This document shows, in pieces, positions 34,490 to 45,835 of a DNA stretch of 64,000 nucleotides. Below the pieces are notes generated by a model that saw only the letters and a program-made list of their open reading frames with translations, was not told the DNA's origin and searched no databases. The position numbers were made by a program, and so were the translations under genes. How positions within the stretch are numbered: the stretch's first letter is position 1; every line of letters begins with the position of its first letter. The DNA lies in NCBI GenBank assembly GCA_022113835.1, contig JAILWY010000018.1, positions 20,731,501 to 20,795,500 on the forward strand, in the 5' to 3' direction. This stretch comes from Atopsyche davidsoni (lineage: Eukaryota > Arthropoda > Insecta > Trichoptera > Hydrobiosidae).

Positions 34490-34720
34490 TTATCCGCGCG
34501 CGTTACCCTACAGGCCAAATATTTACTCGTCGCTTTGCACCCCCTACGGGCGGGGTGGGTTTTCGGCCAGCGGGTTTTTTTTTATCGATAGCCACTTACC
34601 GCTAGAAGCCGGGGTCCGCAGTGGATGTAAAGCCACCCCTGAATACAAGTACTTGAAGGAGGATATAGAATTTGTTCTGACAGAAAACACCTTGTACTAC
34701 TCACCACCGCGATCGTTTTA
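34490..34720. other. GC-rich non-coding block
   Basis: Contains TCCGCGCGCGTTACCC, CACCCCCTACGGGCGGGGTGGG and CTAGAAGCCGGGGTCC. No repeat or coding signal. Confidence 0.25.
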
Positions 34721-35329
34721 TAGGGTGAAATATGTAAAATGTAAATTATCGCTATAAATGTCATATGAAACAATTAATCTTTTAAACACTGGGATGAATT
34801 TGTGATAAAAACTGTATATCTTAAAGAAAAACCAATTTATCACTCTAATTTTAAAATCAACGTCAGATTAACAGTATGGTAATGATGAAGTTATATCAAA
34901 TGTGTTCAAAGTTAATTTTTTTACGATTAACATAAAAAATTAAAAACTAATGTTTTTTTCTTAAACAACGAACAAAATATATTTAAATTATCTTTATTAA
35001 TAGCCTTTGATTAAATGACCAAATTAATTAAAGATACGTAAGAAAATATGATTTATGCTTTTGTTTGTTGAAACGACAAAAAGGGGCGGCTTTTTCAGCA
35101 GTGAATCGAATAATATTTTAAGGAATATATAAACATGCATTATTTCAATTTGTTTTGACTTCGGTTTAATTATCCATCGAAGTCGGTTTGTGCACGCCGG
35201 TGTTGACGAGCAGTAGATACGTCGAGGTCCCTTAAATAGTACGGAATTATTTTTATGTTTAAATCCGTTTAATGTAAAAATGTCGCTGTAAGTAATGTTT
35301 AGAAAAACCGTTCAACCACAATAGATAAG

Positions 35330-35440
35330 TCTCCCCAAAAGCCGAACCCGCAAAGGCAACCCACCTGCGAGGCGCGGCGGCATCAGCCCGCATAATGGAG
35401 ACTCGGCGCCGGGCCCATCGGCTATTCGGCGCCACGAAAT
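35330..35440. other. GC-rich non-coding block
   Basis: Contains AGCCGAACCCGCAAAGGC, CTGCGAGGCGCGGCGGCATC and CTCGGCGCCGGGCCCATCGGC, followed by AT repeats. Confidence 0.25.
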
Positions 35441-35699
35441 ATATATATTTATTTATATAAACTTTAATCAGACATTCTCATTTAAAACACAAATTTACGA
35501 GTAAATAAATCATATCAAACTTTTTGCAGTCCGATTTCAAAATTAAAACAATATTCATATTATACACTAGCTAAGAAAATTTTACAATATTATGTACTGT
35601 TGTTGATGGAAAAGGGATTCGAATGGTGAAGATCCATTAATATAACGAAAATAATAACTTTTTATTTAAATCTTCACAGTGAGTTTATTAGAATATTAT

Positions 35700-35806
35700 T
35701 TTGCATAACTAGTTTCGACCCTATACCGGGTCATCATCAGATGCATGACTAAACAGTTTAGTTATGCATCTGTTGATGACCCGGTATAGGGTCGAAAGTT
35801 ATTATT
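35700..35806. ncRNA. Head-to-head hammerhead-like motifs in a palindrome
   Basis: Minus-strand motif (35701-35745): stem I UGCAU/AUGCA, intact core CUGAUGA (35734-35740), one extra U, stem II GACCC-GGUAUA-GGGUC, intact GAAAC (35712-35716), GUU cleavage triplet. The plus-strand motif (35765-35800) repeats this with CUGUUGA and GAAAG, so it is defective. The arms form an inverted repeat of about 47 bp centred near 35755. The minus copy has all core bases of a hammerhead; its stem III is only C-G with a two-base loop, so it would need a dimer. Confidence 0.5.
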
Positions 35807-35814
35807 TTCATTAT

Positions 35815-35985
35815 ATATTATGTACTAATATAATTAAGCACATTAGTTCACACATAGAAGATGATTAAAGAAATTCTCAGAAAACTACTAATGTGCCTAA
35901 TTATATTAGTAAATAATCTAAACCTGTAATAGGTAATAAATACGCATTTGACTGACGTTCAATCCAAAAATAGACATATAATGTT
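35815..35985 (-). repeat. Composite SINE/foldback repeat, copy 2
   Basis: 35824-35847 and 35887-35910 are 24-bp inverted repeats with 23 matches (ACTAATATAATTA-GCACATTAGT) around a 39-nt spacer. The rest (to 35985) is, on the minus strand, the TGGATTGAACGT-AGTCAA-TGCGT module also seen at 27860 and 55800. The tRNA-like B-box of the 27.9-kb copy is absent here. Confidence 0.5.
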
Positions 35986-36229
35986 ATGTAGCAAATATAA
36001 TCATAAAAATGGCATATATATTCACAAACATTGATATGCACTTTAAAATATAAAACTTTTTCATGAAAAAAAGAAGCCATTATCACTCACACCATGTCTT
36101 GATTACTTACAGATATTTAAAAAAATGATAAGATATTACTTTACTGAAGGATTTTAACATTGAATGGACCTTGTATTCTATACATATAAAAATAATTGTA
36201 GTGATAATACAAGTAAAAAAAAAATAGTC

Positions 36230-36540
36230 GCTTTTTCACCAGCCGTGGTGTCGCCGAATCAGCCGCGCCGAGCGGGCAGCGCCGAGTCGGACGCGCCGAG
36301 CCGCGGCGGGCAGTAATGGGAATACCTGGGAGCGCCTCCAGGAAGTCGCCTGTATCACTTCCCTTTGGCGCTGTATCCGCACGAATAATGGCGTGTTTTT
36401 TTTTTCGCCCAAATCCAATAAGAAATACTCTTTTTCCGTTGAAAAATGAAGCTCTCGGATTCGAGCCGTCTCCCTCGCCGATTTATGAAATTTATTTCCA
36501 CAGGCTAAATGCGCGCGTCCCGGGGGACCCGACATGAATA
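36230..36540. other. GC-rich block (candidate conserved element)
   Basis: Contains AGCCGCGCCGAGCGGGCAGC, CCGAGCCGCGGCGGGCAG, CCTCCAGGAAGTCGCC and ACAGGCTAAATGCGCGCGTCC. Overlapping opposing frames (99 and 73 codons) are compositional. Confidence 0.35.
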
Positions 36541-36685
36541 TGTTTCACATTTTAGTGCTTCGATCTATTGAGAGTATCACAATACAAACCTCCTGAGCTC
36601 GATACATGTTTTTCTGCCCTTTGAGTGTACGCTTTTTGCGTTAAATAATAAGTCAGTCGCAATCCTACTTTCAAACCTACGGATT

Positions 36686-36875
36686 CAAGTTTTTTTTATG
36701 ATAATATTTATTACAATGTATCAGGTTTTTTTGCACTTTACACATCATTTTTTCAAGCTTAGCGCAATACTGTTTTAAAAGTAAGTTTTTTGTATGATAA
36801 TAATTAATACATATTATTTTGTTTTTCTGTCTTTGAAGATACGTTTTCTGATATTCACAACTCATTACTGGTACA
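36686..36875. repeat. Imperfect 95-bp tandem duplication
   Basis: AAGTTTTTTTTATGATAATATTTATTACA near 36687 recurs as AAGTTTTTTGTATGATAATAATTAATACA near 36782, each followed by a T-rich stretch. Low-complexity AT content makes this weak. Confidence 0.35.
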
Positions 36876-37202
36876 TTTACACATGACTTACCTTGTTTAA
36901 AAAATAATAAAACTTTTGCAGTGTTATATTTCTTTACAGATATATAGTAGAAAGGCAAAAAACATATTCAAGCACCACTCAAATTGAATACGTATAAATA
37001 GACTTGTCTTGCTTTACAATGACGTTTAAATAACAAAGACTGATTGTTAAAAAAAAAAAAAGTTAAAATATAATATAAAGAAAATACAATTAATCCAAAG
37101 GTCACTCATTATACCGTTGATATATTACTTGAATATGTAAATATAAAAACCCGCACTTTTTATGTAAGTCGATCAATTTTGACTATTTTTGTATTATTTT
37201 AA

Positions 37203-37206
37203 AACA

Positions 37207-37266
<60 letters not shown>

Positions 37267-37270
37267 TGTT
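37203..37270. repeat. (TA)29 within a perfect 68-bp palindrome
   Basis: (TA)n fills 37208-37265 and is flanked by AACAG and CTGTT, extending self-complementarity to all 68 bp. It would extrude readily as a cruciform. Length is likely polymorphic. Confidence 0.9.
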
Positions 37271-37334
37271 ACAATGAAGATGCCAGGTTTTTGTGCCAAT
37301 AATCCATTTAAGACCTTTGTTGTAATCGGAGAGT

Positions 37335-37460
37335 GTTCTCTTCAGAGCTTACAGGTGCAGCATGATAGTAATATTGTTAAGAGCTTACCTGCGCCGGGAG
37401 GCTTCTCTCCAGTCCGCCCCGCGAGAGCTCGCTGGTGCGACTTTTCAATAGTTTTTTTTT
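37335..37460. other. Short GC-richer block
   Basis: Contains CTTACCTGCGCCGGGAGGC and CCGCCCCGCGAGAGCTCGC. The minus strand reads GCGCAG|GTAAGC, an AG|GT junction without a long pyrimidine tract. Confidence 0.25.
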
Positions 37461-38084
37461 GGCGTTTTGTATCTTCCTGAGGCAAATAGGTATTCCATTA
37501 GGCGAATGACCGCAGAAAATAAAATTTATAGCCACTTTCAAAGCGGAAGGCAAAGGAAAAGGAACTTAGCCACTTTCTATACTCTTGGGGAGGCAATGCT
37601 TCTTTATATTGTAAGGATCCTTGTATATTTTTTGTGTTATGTTTTATATAGTTTTATAAAAATTGCAAAAAACTAAGGCTGAAATAGACAGATGCTGCTT
37701 ATTTTCATTATAATATCTTTTTGATAACTAATGCTTGCGTTTGGCAATGCTTTATTTCTTTTTTTACCTGTAAAACAATTTTTTTTCACAACAATTCAAA
37801 TGAACTAATTTTATTTTGTAATTTAACTGTCTGACGCGCGGTAATTTAAGATGATACCTTTAGTCAAAAATTCAGTACTTTTTTGGATTAAGCAGATAAT
37901 TTCATAATAAAAAATATTATTTATAATAATTTTTTATTTATGGATTTTTGATTGTAATTATGACTAAGATTAATTTTAAGATTTTAATGACCTGAATCTC
38001 GAGTTTTTATTTTTTACTTGTCACCTGAAAGTATTTAATAACTCTAAAATATCGTAAAAATAAAATAATTTCTTCGCAATCATG

Positions 38085-38300
38085 AACGAACCTCCGCAGC
38101 TAAGGGCCGTGGAACCTTGAAGAGCACCAGGCAGGTTGTCGTGGCACGAGATCGCTTCCCGGATATGCCCCTCAGCCCCCTCCGTCCTCAGCCACCCCTC
38201 CCTTATGATCCCTGCCCCGGAAGTACGTTCTCCCCTTCCAGCCTCTCGAGAGACAGAGGGGTTGAACCATAAGAACCCCAAAAGAATGAACAAAAATCCC
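38085..38300. other. GC-rich non-coding block
   Basis: Contains CCTCCGCAGCTAAGGGCCGTGG, CAGCCCCCTCCGTCC and CCCTGCCCCGGAAG. Frames of 80-90 codons on both strands overlap and are not credited. Confidence 0.3.
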
Positions 38301-39724
38301 TCTGTTAATGCCGCATTTATGATATATTCTTCTCATCGTTTATGGATGTTTTATAAATTCCTTTATTGTTCTACGTAAAATCGAAAAAAATTTAATAAAT
38401 AAAATTATATTTTAGTCAAGAATCGGAAAATATACAGCGTAATTATATGACTTTCTCATCTTAACAATATTGTTCTAAATAATTTACGTTACACATATAA
38501 ACAATGAGAAATATAATCGAATTAAATAAATTTAATGTCATCAAGACTAAAAAACGAAATCACAAGTACGTTGTTTAATTGTAACATTTATGACGTTTAA
38601 GTAAATGGGTACAAAATGGGTACAGGCTAAGAACTCAATTCAATGCACATTGATTCTATACAGGCAAATAATTTCATTCACATCTGTGAAGCAATGGACT
38701 ATAATTTTATCCGGTTGATTTAATTGTTTAATAAAACGAGAATCTTAGCATTATTTATTATGAAAATTATGATAAGAATTCTATTATAATAACTAGAAAA
38801 GTGATATTGCTTTCAAATATTTTTCTTTTAAGATACAAACTCTTAATTAATTTATATTATTTTATTTTTCAGATATAAAAGTGAGGTTCTTAAACGTTTT
38901 CCTTCTTGTAATTTGATATCAGATAATAAAAAGTTTCTTTCTCCCACTTTTCATATTTCTTATTTAACTTTTCTTTAATCTTTTGTAAAGATCTTATAAG
39001 TAGATGCGTACCTATTGTGAAATTTATAACTTTTATGCGAAAAAAATATTAAAAGGAACTGTATAAGTATTTGAAAACGTATCTATTTTTCAAAGAAAAT
39101 AAATATAAATTATGCTGAGGAAAAATTTAATTAATGCGAAACTAGATATATTGATTCGGGAAAATTCTTTGTTGTGTTTCTTTTATTATATTTTGATCAT
39201 TTTTCCTGATAACTGCGATAATAGATTTCTGAATAACTTTTCAGACATTACTTTATATTTTTTTCAGAGTTTTCTCTCTAAAGATATTGAATTATTTGTT
39301 TTTTTTTTTTAATTTGTAAATTGTCATTACTTGACACGAAATAAAAAAATGCGTTCTCAGTTGAAGGAATAGTTAATTTCATATTTATTATCATATTTTT
39401 TTGTATTATTATCAATGAAATTACAAGCAAAAAAACATATACTTAACAAGGTTTTATGAATTATTGATGTATTTTAGATTTATATATTGCTTCTTTTACA
39501 AAAGTGATTTTAATTTGTGTCCATGTTTTTGTATATTGTCTTATTTACAGACATATGATTATTTCATCTTTTTAATGCTGTGATTTAAATAATTTTTTTG
39601 AAATATAAATATTTGAAATAATCAATTTCACTGTACTTAAATATCTCAATTATAAAATATGTATAAACAACAAAGACCTCAATCAATCTTTCAAAGTATT
39701 TTATAAATATATACCTTCAACGGG

Positions 39725-39965
39725 AATCACATGTCGTCAAAATTGATTTCGGTATAAACTAAATCCGAAACTCCATTTTGAGAGGCGCCCGGTCGCTGGA
39801 CGCTTGGTCTCTTTTTGCATAGCAAATTTGCCGTCCACTGGTTATTTAAAACTCAATTATACAAATACCTCGTAAGCGGATTTGCCTCTGACCGATAGTA
39901 CTTTCCGGTGCTCGGTACGCGCTCGCCTATCGGCTCCCTTGTACCGCGTTTCGTCTGCACACTCA
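39725..39965. other. Mixed GC block
   Basis: Contains GAGAGGCGCCCGGTCGCTGGACG, TTTGCCGTCCACTGG, TACGCGCTCGCCTATCGGC and GTACCGCGTTTCG. No gene visible. Confidence 0.25.
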
Positions 39966-40679
39966 GTTGAATGAGCTCTTATTTTATTATTATTTTAGGT
40001 AAAAACATTTATGGGAAAGCACATGGCCGACTGAAAATTAAAATCCGTTTGTACATCTAATTATTTAAACATTTATTTTTATTCCTTTTTTTTAATCCAC
40101 AGTTTTAAACGCAGTTAATCAAATAAACATTTGTTAAATAAAATTTAAAATAAAACGATGTGTGCTTTATCAAATTGTTAAATACGCTATTAAAACATTA
40201 AGAAATTGTTTCAACTAGTCCTTAAAGTATGTTTTAAAAAATGTTCCCTTTAATATCATATATTAATTAATATATTTTCACTATTTTAGTAAACGGTACG
40301 ATATCACTGTTAAAATTTTATTTTCTTATTATTTAAATTTTTGTATGTTTTTGCAACAAAATTTGTTATTATATTCAAAGAATTTTCTTAAATTATCTAA
40401 ACCTATTTCTTTCTCATTGTCGATTTAGTCAAAAAAAATTAAACTAAAGATATAGAGGGGGAGGTATTGATTAATTTGGTAAATTTTTATCATATAATAA
40501 CCGCAATAGCAAAGCATACCTGAAAATCATAAATTTTTTAACAAAAAAAATTTATACCTCTATTTAAATATTTTTTTATATATTTTGATAAAATTCTCTC
40601 AACCATTTCGATGAAGATCATCGATTTATTTACGACCCAATGTTAAATCAAATGCAAGCAAAATTTACTGACAAAAACA

Positions 40680-41010
40680 AACTGATCCAATCATCAGCAC
40701 TTATTCCCTAAATCAGCAACATGGCGTGTGCTTATCTTTACTGGAATATTTTTAGCGGTAATTAAGTTCCAAGAAATATGGGTTGAGCCCAATTATCTGG
40801 AATTAATTACATGCCTGGCATTATATTAGTGAAATTGGAGCGAGTGCACAGGCACTTGTCAATAATCACAAGTCATTACCAGAAGTTCCTTCGCGTGTTT
40901 CAAGCACTAATCACTACGTAATAGTTACTGTAGGGAGGCAAGTCGAGCCTGGCTTCTGAGCTCAGCTCTCACCCCCGCAGCCTACTCGCTAATGATGGGC
41001 GACATCGAGC
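40680..41010. promoter_or_regulatory. Long unique block, enhancer candidate
   Basis: About 330 bp, with GCAACATGGCGTGTGC, TTTTAGCGGTAATTAAG, CCAATTATCTGGAATTAATTACATG (dense TAATTA-type cores), CACAAGTCATTACC and GGGAGGCAAGTCGAGCC. Homeodomain-type sites and unique mid-GC sequence suggest a regulatory element. Confidence 0.4.
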
Positions 41011-41071
41011 ATATATAATCGAATAATCGAGAACCAATAACTATTTTATCAACAAAATAAAATTAGAAATT

Positions 41072-41310
41072 CAATATTTTTGACAGAGAGTACTTGGTGG
41101 AATTCCATTTAAATATTTGAAATAATAAGTAAAACACTTGAGTGATTTTTCCACATATATATTTTTATTTGTAAACGGTTTCGCCAACCTTTTACTTTGT
41201 AATTATCAAGCAGAGTGAGATTTTATATATTTTTTTATAAATAATAATAGATTTTATATAAAATCTCACTCTGTTTGATAATGGCAACGTTGAAATATTT
41301 TTTTCGATAT
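41072..41310. mobile_element. PLE ends in head-to-head palindrome
   Basis: 41072-41235, read on minus, matches 61328-61440 and 13400-13545 (GGTTGGCGAAACCG at about 41186-41199, then GGAATTCCACCAAGTACTCTC). It then turns around: AGAGTGAGATTTTATATA near 41214 is mirrored by TATAAAATCTCACTCTG at 41256-41272. The right arm continues into TTTGATAATGGCAACGTTGAAA. No coding part is present, so these are terminal segments only. Confidence 0.6.
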
Positions 41311-42179
41311 AAAAAAATTACGACTAATCGAAGACGAACGTCACTAGTACCTAGCACTAGTGGTATACTCACGTTACTGCCGTGCCTGGAGACCTATCTG
41401 ATTTCAATTTGGATCTTTGACAGAAGTGTATCCGACGACTGCTTATCAGAAATCCGTATATGACGCCACCTGTGCGTACAGTCCTACTCTTGGATAACAC
41501 TACGGATTTATAATTGTTTGATAAACAGCTGTTTTTATGAGGCAATTGATCGATACGATTTTTGGCTTATTTTATAATAAATATGTTCATTTGACGATAG
41601 CCAAAAATGTACTCAAAAACGTGATGTACTGTAAGCACTCTATTTGCGTCTTAATGGAGTGTTTATCGTGTGAAAACTCTCAAATTTGAAAATCATATGA
41701 ATTTACGTGTTTTCAATACAAAGGGAAGATTTCCTATTTCCACAATTTGTCAGTCGATCATCTCCGCGCGCGTCTCTCTCCTTTGTACGTGTATATGAAA
41801 AGTGAATTTATTCATTTTGTAGGCTTTCACATGGATAACAGCACCCTACCGTTCGCAATTCACTTTCCACATTAACCAGAAAGTTTATTTTGGTTTGGTT
41901 TAAATAAAAAAAAAATCAAATAAGATTATAAAAATTTTCAAGAGCAATGCGTTGGACGTACAAAAAACGAACGCATAAATTGCACAATTCTAACCAAGCA
42001 AATTTTATTCAATAATATTTAATGATTTATCAAAAAATCTTTTATTGTTTATTATATAAAATTGTCGGCCACTGTCTTCTTTTAAGCATCTTAATTTTTT
42101 TAAATTGCAAATATTTAAATTTATCTCTGGTACAATAAACTCCTGCACTTGGTCGTCAGTTAGCAACAAAAAAATGGAC

Positions 42180-42540
42180 GAAAAACCCTAATCCCTTTAG
42201 TATTCCTGGAAGATAGAATCAAGAAAAGCTTCAGTACGAAAGTTAATGAACCACATCAATGCTTTACAAGTTAACGAGATTACGTCATTAATTCTGAATT
42301 TAGGGCAGTTAACTTCGGGCAATGGCGTCCCGCGAGTCGTGCCGCCTACTTGCATACAACACGAAAGACATGTTTATTCACCTCGCGATTGTTTGTGTTC
42401 ACGTATTCGCACAGGGAATAATATTTCCGATGGCCGGGCGCTACATTAGCACATTAGCATGTTTACAAACGAAATTTGGGGATGTACTTAGGCACTGCAG
42501 CACCCCCGCTGAAAGCATCCTCCGCCTCTAAACATGCTCT
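42180..42540. other. Mixed GC block (candidate conserved element)
   Basis: Contains GGCAATGGCGTCCCGCGAGTCG, CTCGCGATTGTTTGTG, TTTCCGATGGCCGGGCGC and AGCACCCCCGCTGAAAGC. No credible coding frame. Confidence 0.3.
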
Positions 42541-42834
42541 TAAATAGCACTCCAAATAACATACATATTTTTTATCTGAATACCAATATTACATATCGAT
42601 ACTTAAGTTAACATATAATATATGAATTGGTTTACTTTTATTCAAAATTATACTACATTATCTTATTACATTTTTATTATAAAGTTGGCTTGTAAATTCA
42701 CTGACTTTGACTTTGAAATGACTTTTTTGATAAAACTTGTCTTTGAACAAACTATAACAGGCGTAAGCTCAACAACATTAGTAATGGATTCGAACAAAAA
42801 TTCATGGCCTTAACACTAGACCAAAACTTACTTA

Positions 42835-42915
42835 GAGATAAACAGTTTCTAGAGATTAACCTGTCTGGACAGGAATCGAACCAGAAATTTGGAAATCCAA
42901 CATCTTTACCCAAAA
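42835..42915 (-). repeat. tRNA-like SINE fragment
   Basis: On the minus strand CTGGTTCGATTCCTGTCCAG gives a perfect B-box (GGTTCGATTCC) inside a T-arm-like stem. The preceding arm, AGATGTTGGATTTCC, recalls the AGATGTTGG of the SINE at 27960. No full cloverleaf. Confidence 0.45.
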
Positions 42916-42999
42916 TTCAAAATGACTTATTTTAATTTTATAAAATTAATTCAAAGCAAACCGCAAGCATAAGTCCAAACGACGAATTCTTTTCATGCG

Positions 43000-43160
43000 T
43001 AAACATTAACTTTACATTCACTCTGAAAGTAGACAAAACCCTCGGCGGAGGAGTCAGCTCACTCCGCAGGAGAGAGCCGCTGGATAACCCGGATTCCACA
43101 GCAAATATTGTTTTCACTCTTAAAAAAAGGCCCTGTCACCTTTTATTATATTATATTACA
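43000..43160. other. Short GC-richer block
   Basis: Contains CCCTCGGCGGAGGAGTCAGC, CTCCGCAGGAGAGAGCCGC and GATAACCCGGATTCC. No gene visible. Confidence 0.2.
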
Positions 43161-43319
43161 GGTAGGGGGGAGAGATCGCATTGTTTTGAATAATAATTAA
43201 TTAAAAAACACTCAGGTAGCCGATGAATAAAAGAAGAGTGCGATGATTGATTAAGCTTTTATATATTCCCTTTATTTTAAAAAGCGAATGACTACAGGCA
43301 TCCGAAGCTTTTTAATTCG

Positions 43320-43640
43320 GTCTTGAATATTTAACGCTCGGAGGTGTGAAGCGCCCCAGGACCTGAAGGGGGTCGCCCGAGGGGGATGGGGGCATTAGCT
43401 AATTGCACGACCCCCCCCTTGGTCCCCGTAACTTTTCTTTATTAACTTTTCTCAAAAACTGATTTCTCACGCCCGAGAGGTCACCGGGAAAGCCGATCGC
43501 TTTGGAACGGGATTGGGAAAAATCGGATTGCGTTGATTCACGGGCGGGTTTTGTGAGATCCTCTTTTCTTAATTTTGTCTCTCTGTTAATTCTGCCAAAT
43601 GACGTCATCATTATACGGTGGTATATGACGTCACTTAATA
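43320..43640. promoter_or_regulatory. GC-rich block with paired CRE sites
   Basis: GC-rich 5' half (GGGGGTCGCCCGAGGGGG, GACCCCCCCCTTGG, CGATCGC). Two perfect TGACGTCA octamers at 43600-43607 and 43626-43633 are 26 bp apart. TGACGTCA is the CREB/ATF consensus; use is unproven. Confidence 0.4.
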
Positions 43641-45683
43641 TAGCATATTTATTATTTAAAATATTTTTTATTATTTTATTCAACTCTAAAATATGTGTAA
43701 TAGCATAACTGGAATTTTTATATTAAGGGGCTCACTCCATAATCACAAAAATATTTTTTAACTATTATTAATATTATTAATAAATTATAAAAATATAAAA
43801 TTTATAATTTTTTAAGTGACAATTAACTAAATGAAATATCATGATTTCGCAGAATAGTGACAAAAGCTTGCAGGTAAAAATACACCTTTTTTGTTAGTAC
43901 GCAGCTGACTCGTAAATCGAAAGCGAAGCAAATCGAATCGTGTCATTTCATTTATTTAATTGTCACTTTATTTTTCTATACTGAAAGTTGATTATTTTAC
44001 AAAATAAAAAAAATATATAAATTAAGTCTTGAAGATGTTGAAAAGTTGGACAAAATGACGACTTTTCAAAATAAAAGTTAGTTGAATTTTTTTTTTTATT
44101 TATAAATTATCCTATACCATAGGTTTAAATATAACCATTTGATTCCAGGTAAAAAAAAACCACCTTACTGCTTAAGATACTCGATCCGTCGGTAATAATA
44201 ATCTCTAAATGCCTAATCCTCAATCGGACATAAATCGATTCGCTTCAAAACACATATTTATCCTATTAAAAGTAAATATAAAAGAAATAAAAATATATAT
44301 ATTCGTAGAATAAGGAATGTATCTAGCTTTTAGCTTTAAATTTTTTTATTGGTACAGTAGATCTTTCGCAAAATATTTTCTAAATTTTCAAAAAACTCGA
44401 AAATGGATCCATCCCTGTACCCATACCTCTTAGGCCCGAGTGAAATTAGAAATACAGGTTTGCAAACATATTGATATATAAGTAACAAGGTTATTTTTTG
44501 CTATTTCCCATTTAATAAATATGTTGAATGATTTATAAATAATGCATATTAATCATTGTTTCCGACCATCTTTCACCCTACTACCAACTAAGTCATGTAA
44601 GTGTTTACTAGTAAACGATGAAGGCTTATCTCCATTAACTATATTTTATATCATATACGCAAAGTTGAAACGAATTTCACTATGCGTGTTAGTTAATGTA
44701 GAAATTCAGAAACCCCACAGAAATTATTAAATAAAAGACTGGTTAATTTGAACTGCATTAATTAATTCAATAAATTTATATTGATAGCACAATCATGGGT
44801 GATTGAAGCTTTTCGTGTTTCATTATAACATAACCTTTGAATATGTAAATGGAAATAGATCAAAAAATGTTATATTTTTGGTCTAATGAGTAGGTTTTTT
44901 TGTACTTTTTTTAAATTTTTTTTTATTATTTATATTTGTTAATTTTACCATTATAATTTAAGACATTTTTAATTATAAAGTTTTTGAAAAATTTAATTTG
45001 ATGTTATTATTAAATATTTATAATCAGTATTGAAAGCAAATATACATTTTTATGAAAATTCAAATACATTCATATTAATAAATATTTAATTCCCAAAAGC
45101 TTTTAAATAAAAAATTACATTGAGATTAAATAATCACGGTTCTCAAAATAAATTTAAATACAATATTTTCCAAGAAAGCACTAATAACAGATTTTCTTTT
45201 TTTAATTATTTAAATTTGCCTTATTTGAATATTAATTTTTTTGAAATCAGTCATGTTAATAGTAAAAACAAATTACTTTAGTTAATTTGTATTATATCAG
45301 TGGCGATTGTTCTTGCAAACCATTTAAATATTTATTATCATACGATGGCTTAAGCTTATTTGTTGGTTAGTTTTTGAACGTTTTAGTTCTAGTACAGGCA
45401 AAATATTTCTAACAAGTGCACTCAAATCTTTATAGCAACAAATATTTAATTTGCATTGACCTAGTACTAAGAGCGAAACGATAACACTTTAAACTAGCAA
45501 AAACGAGGTATAACACCCAAGAATCGAATAATTATAATAACAATGCCCACCAAAGCCTTAAAACACTTAAATGGCTTCTTAATTTCTTGCTCTGACCTAC
45601 ATCTCGAAGCTTTTACCTTTTAGGTTAAATTGATCGAAATAATACATTTCGCCGAATTGATAAATAAGCATGTAATTAATAAA

Positions 45684-45709
45684 GTTTATTTTCGTTGTTT
45701 CAGGTGAGA
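45684..45709 (+). other. Recursive splice site (ratchet point) 2
   Basis: GTTTATTTTCGTTGTTTCAG|GTGAGAT: an unbroken T-rich tract, AG at 45702-45703 and an abutting GTGAG donor at 45704. Same consensus and strand as the site at 24963-24970 and 20.7 kb downstream of it. Confidence 0.5.
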
Positions 45710-45835
45710 TTATAGACCCAGAATATAAAGTATCGGCCAGGGAGAGAAGAACGAGGGACGGAATCATGGTCTGAATAAACCCCCGATATTTTCTCTTTAT
45801 CTTCCTTCGCTAACGCTTTTCCGCTCTTCTATTAT
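45704..45835 (+). other. Purine-rich exon-like segment after ratchet point 2
   Basis: A purine-rich run (GGCCAGGGAGAGAAGAACGAGGGACGG) of exonic-enhancer type follows the AG. If spliced in at phase 2, the first 22 codons are open (EIIDPEYKVSARERRTRDGIMV, then TGA). AATAAA overlaps the stop region. No strong downstream donor is visible, so it could be a short terminal exon or sequence helping recognise the ratchet acceptor. The peptide is not recognised. Confidence 0.3.

Noticed and set aside
39980..40006. Possible ratchet point TTTTAG|GTAAAA
   Set aside because: The tract is interrupted by A residues and the donor is weak (GTAAAA). Clearly poorer than the two accepted sites.
33890..44160. Other CAG|GTAAAA junctions (about 33898, 43873, 44150)
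   Set aside because: No adequate pyrimidine tract upstream and weak donors.
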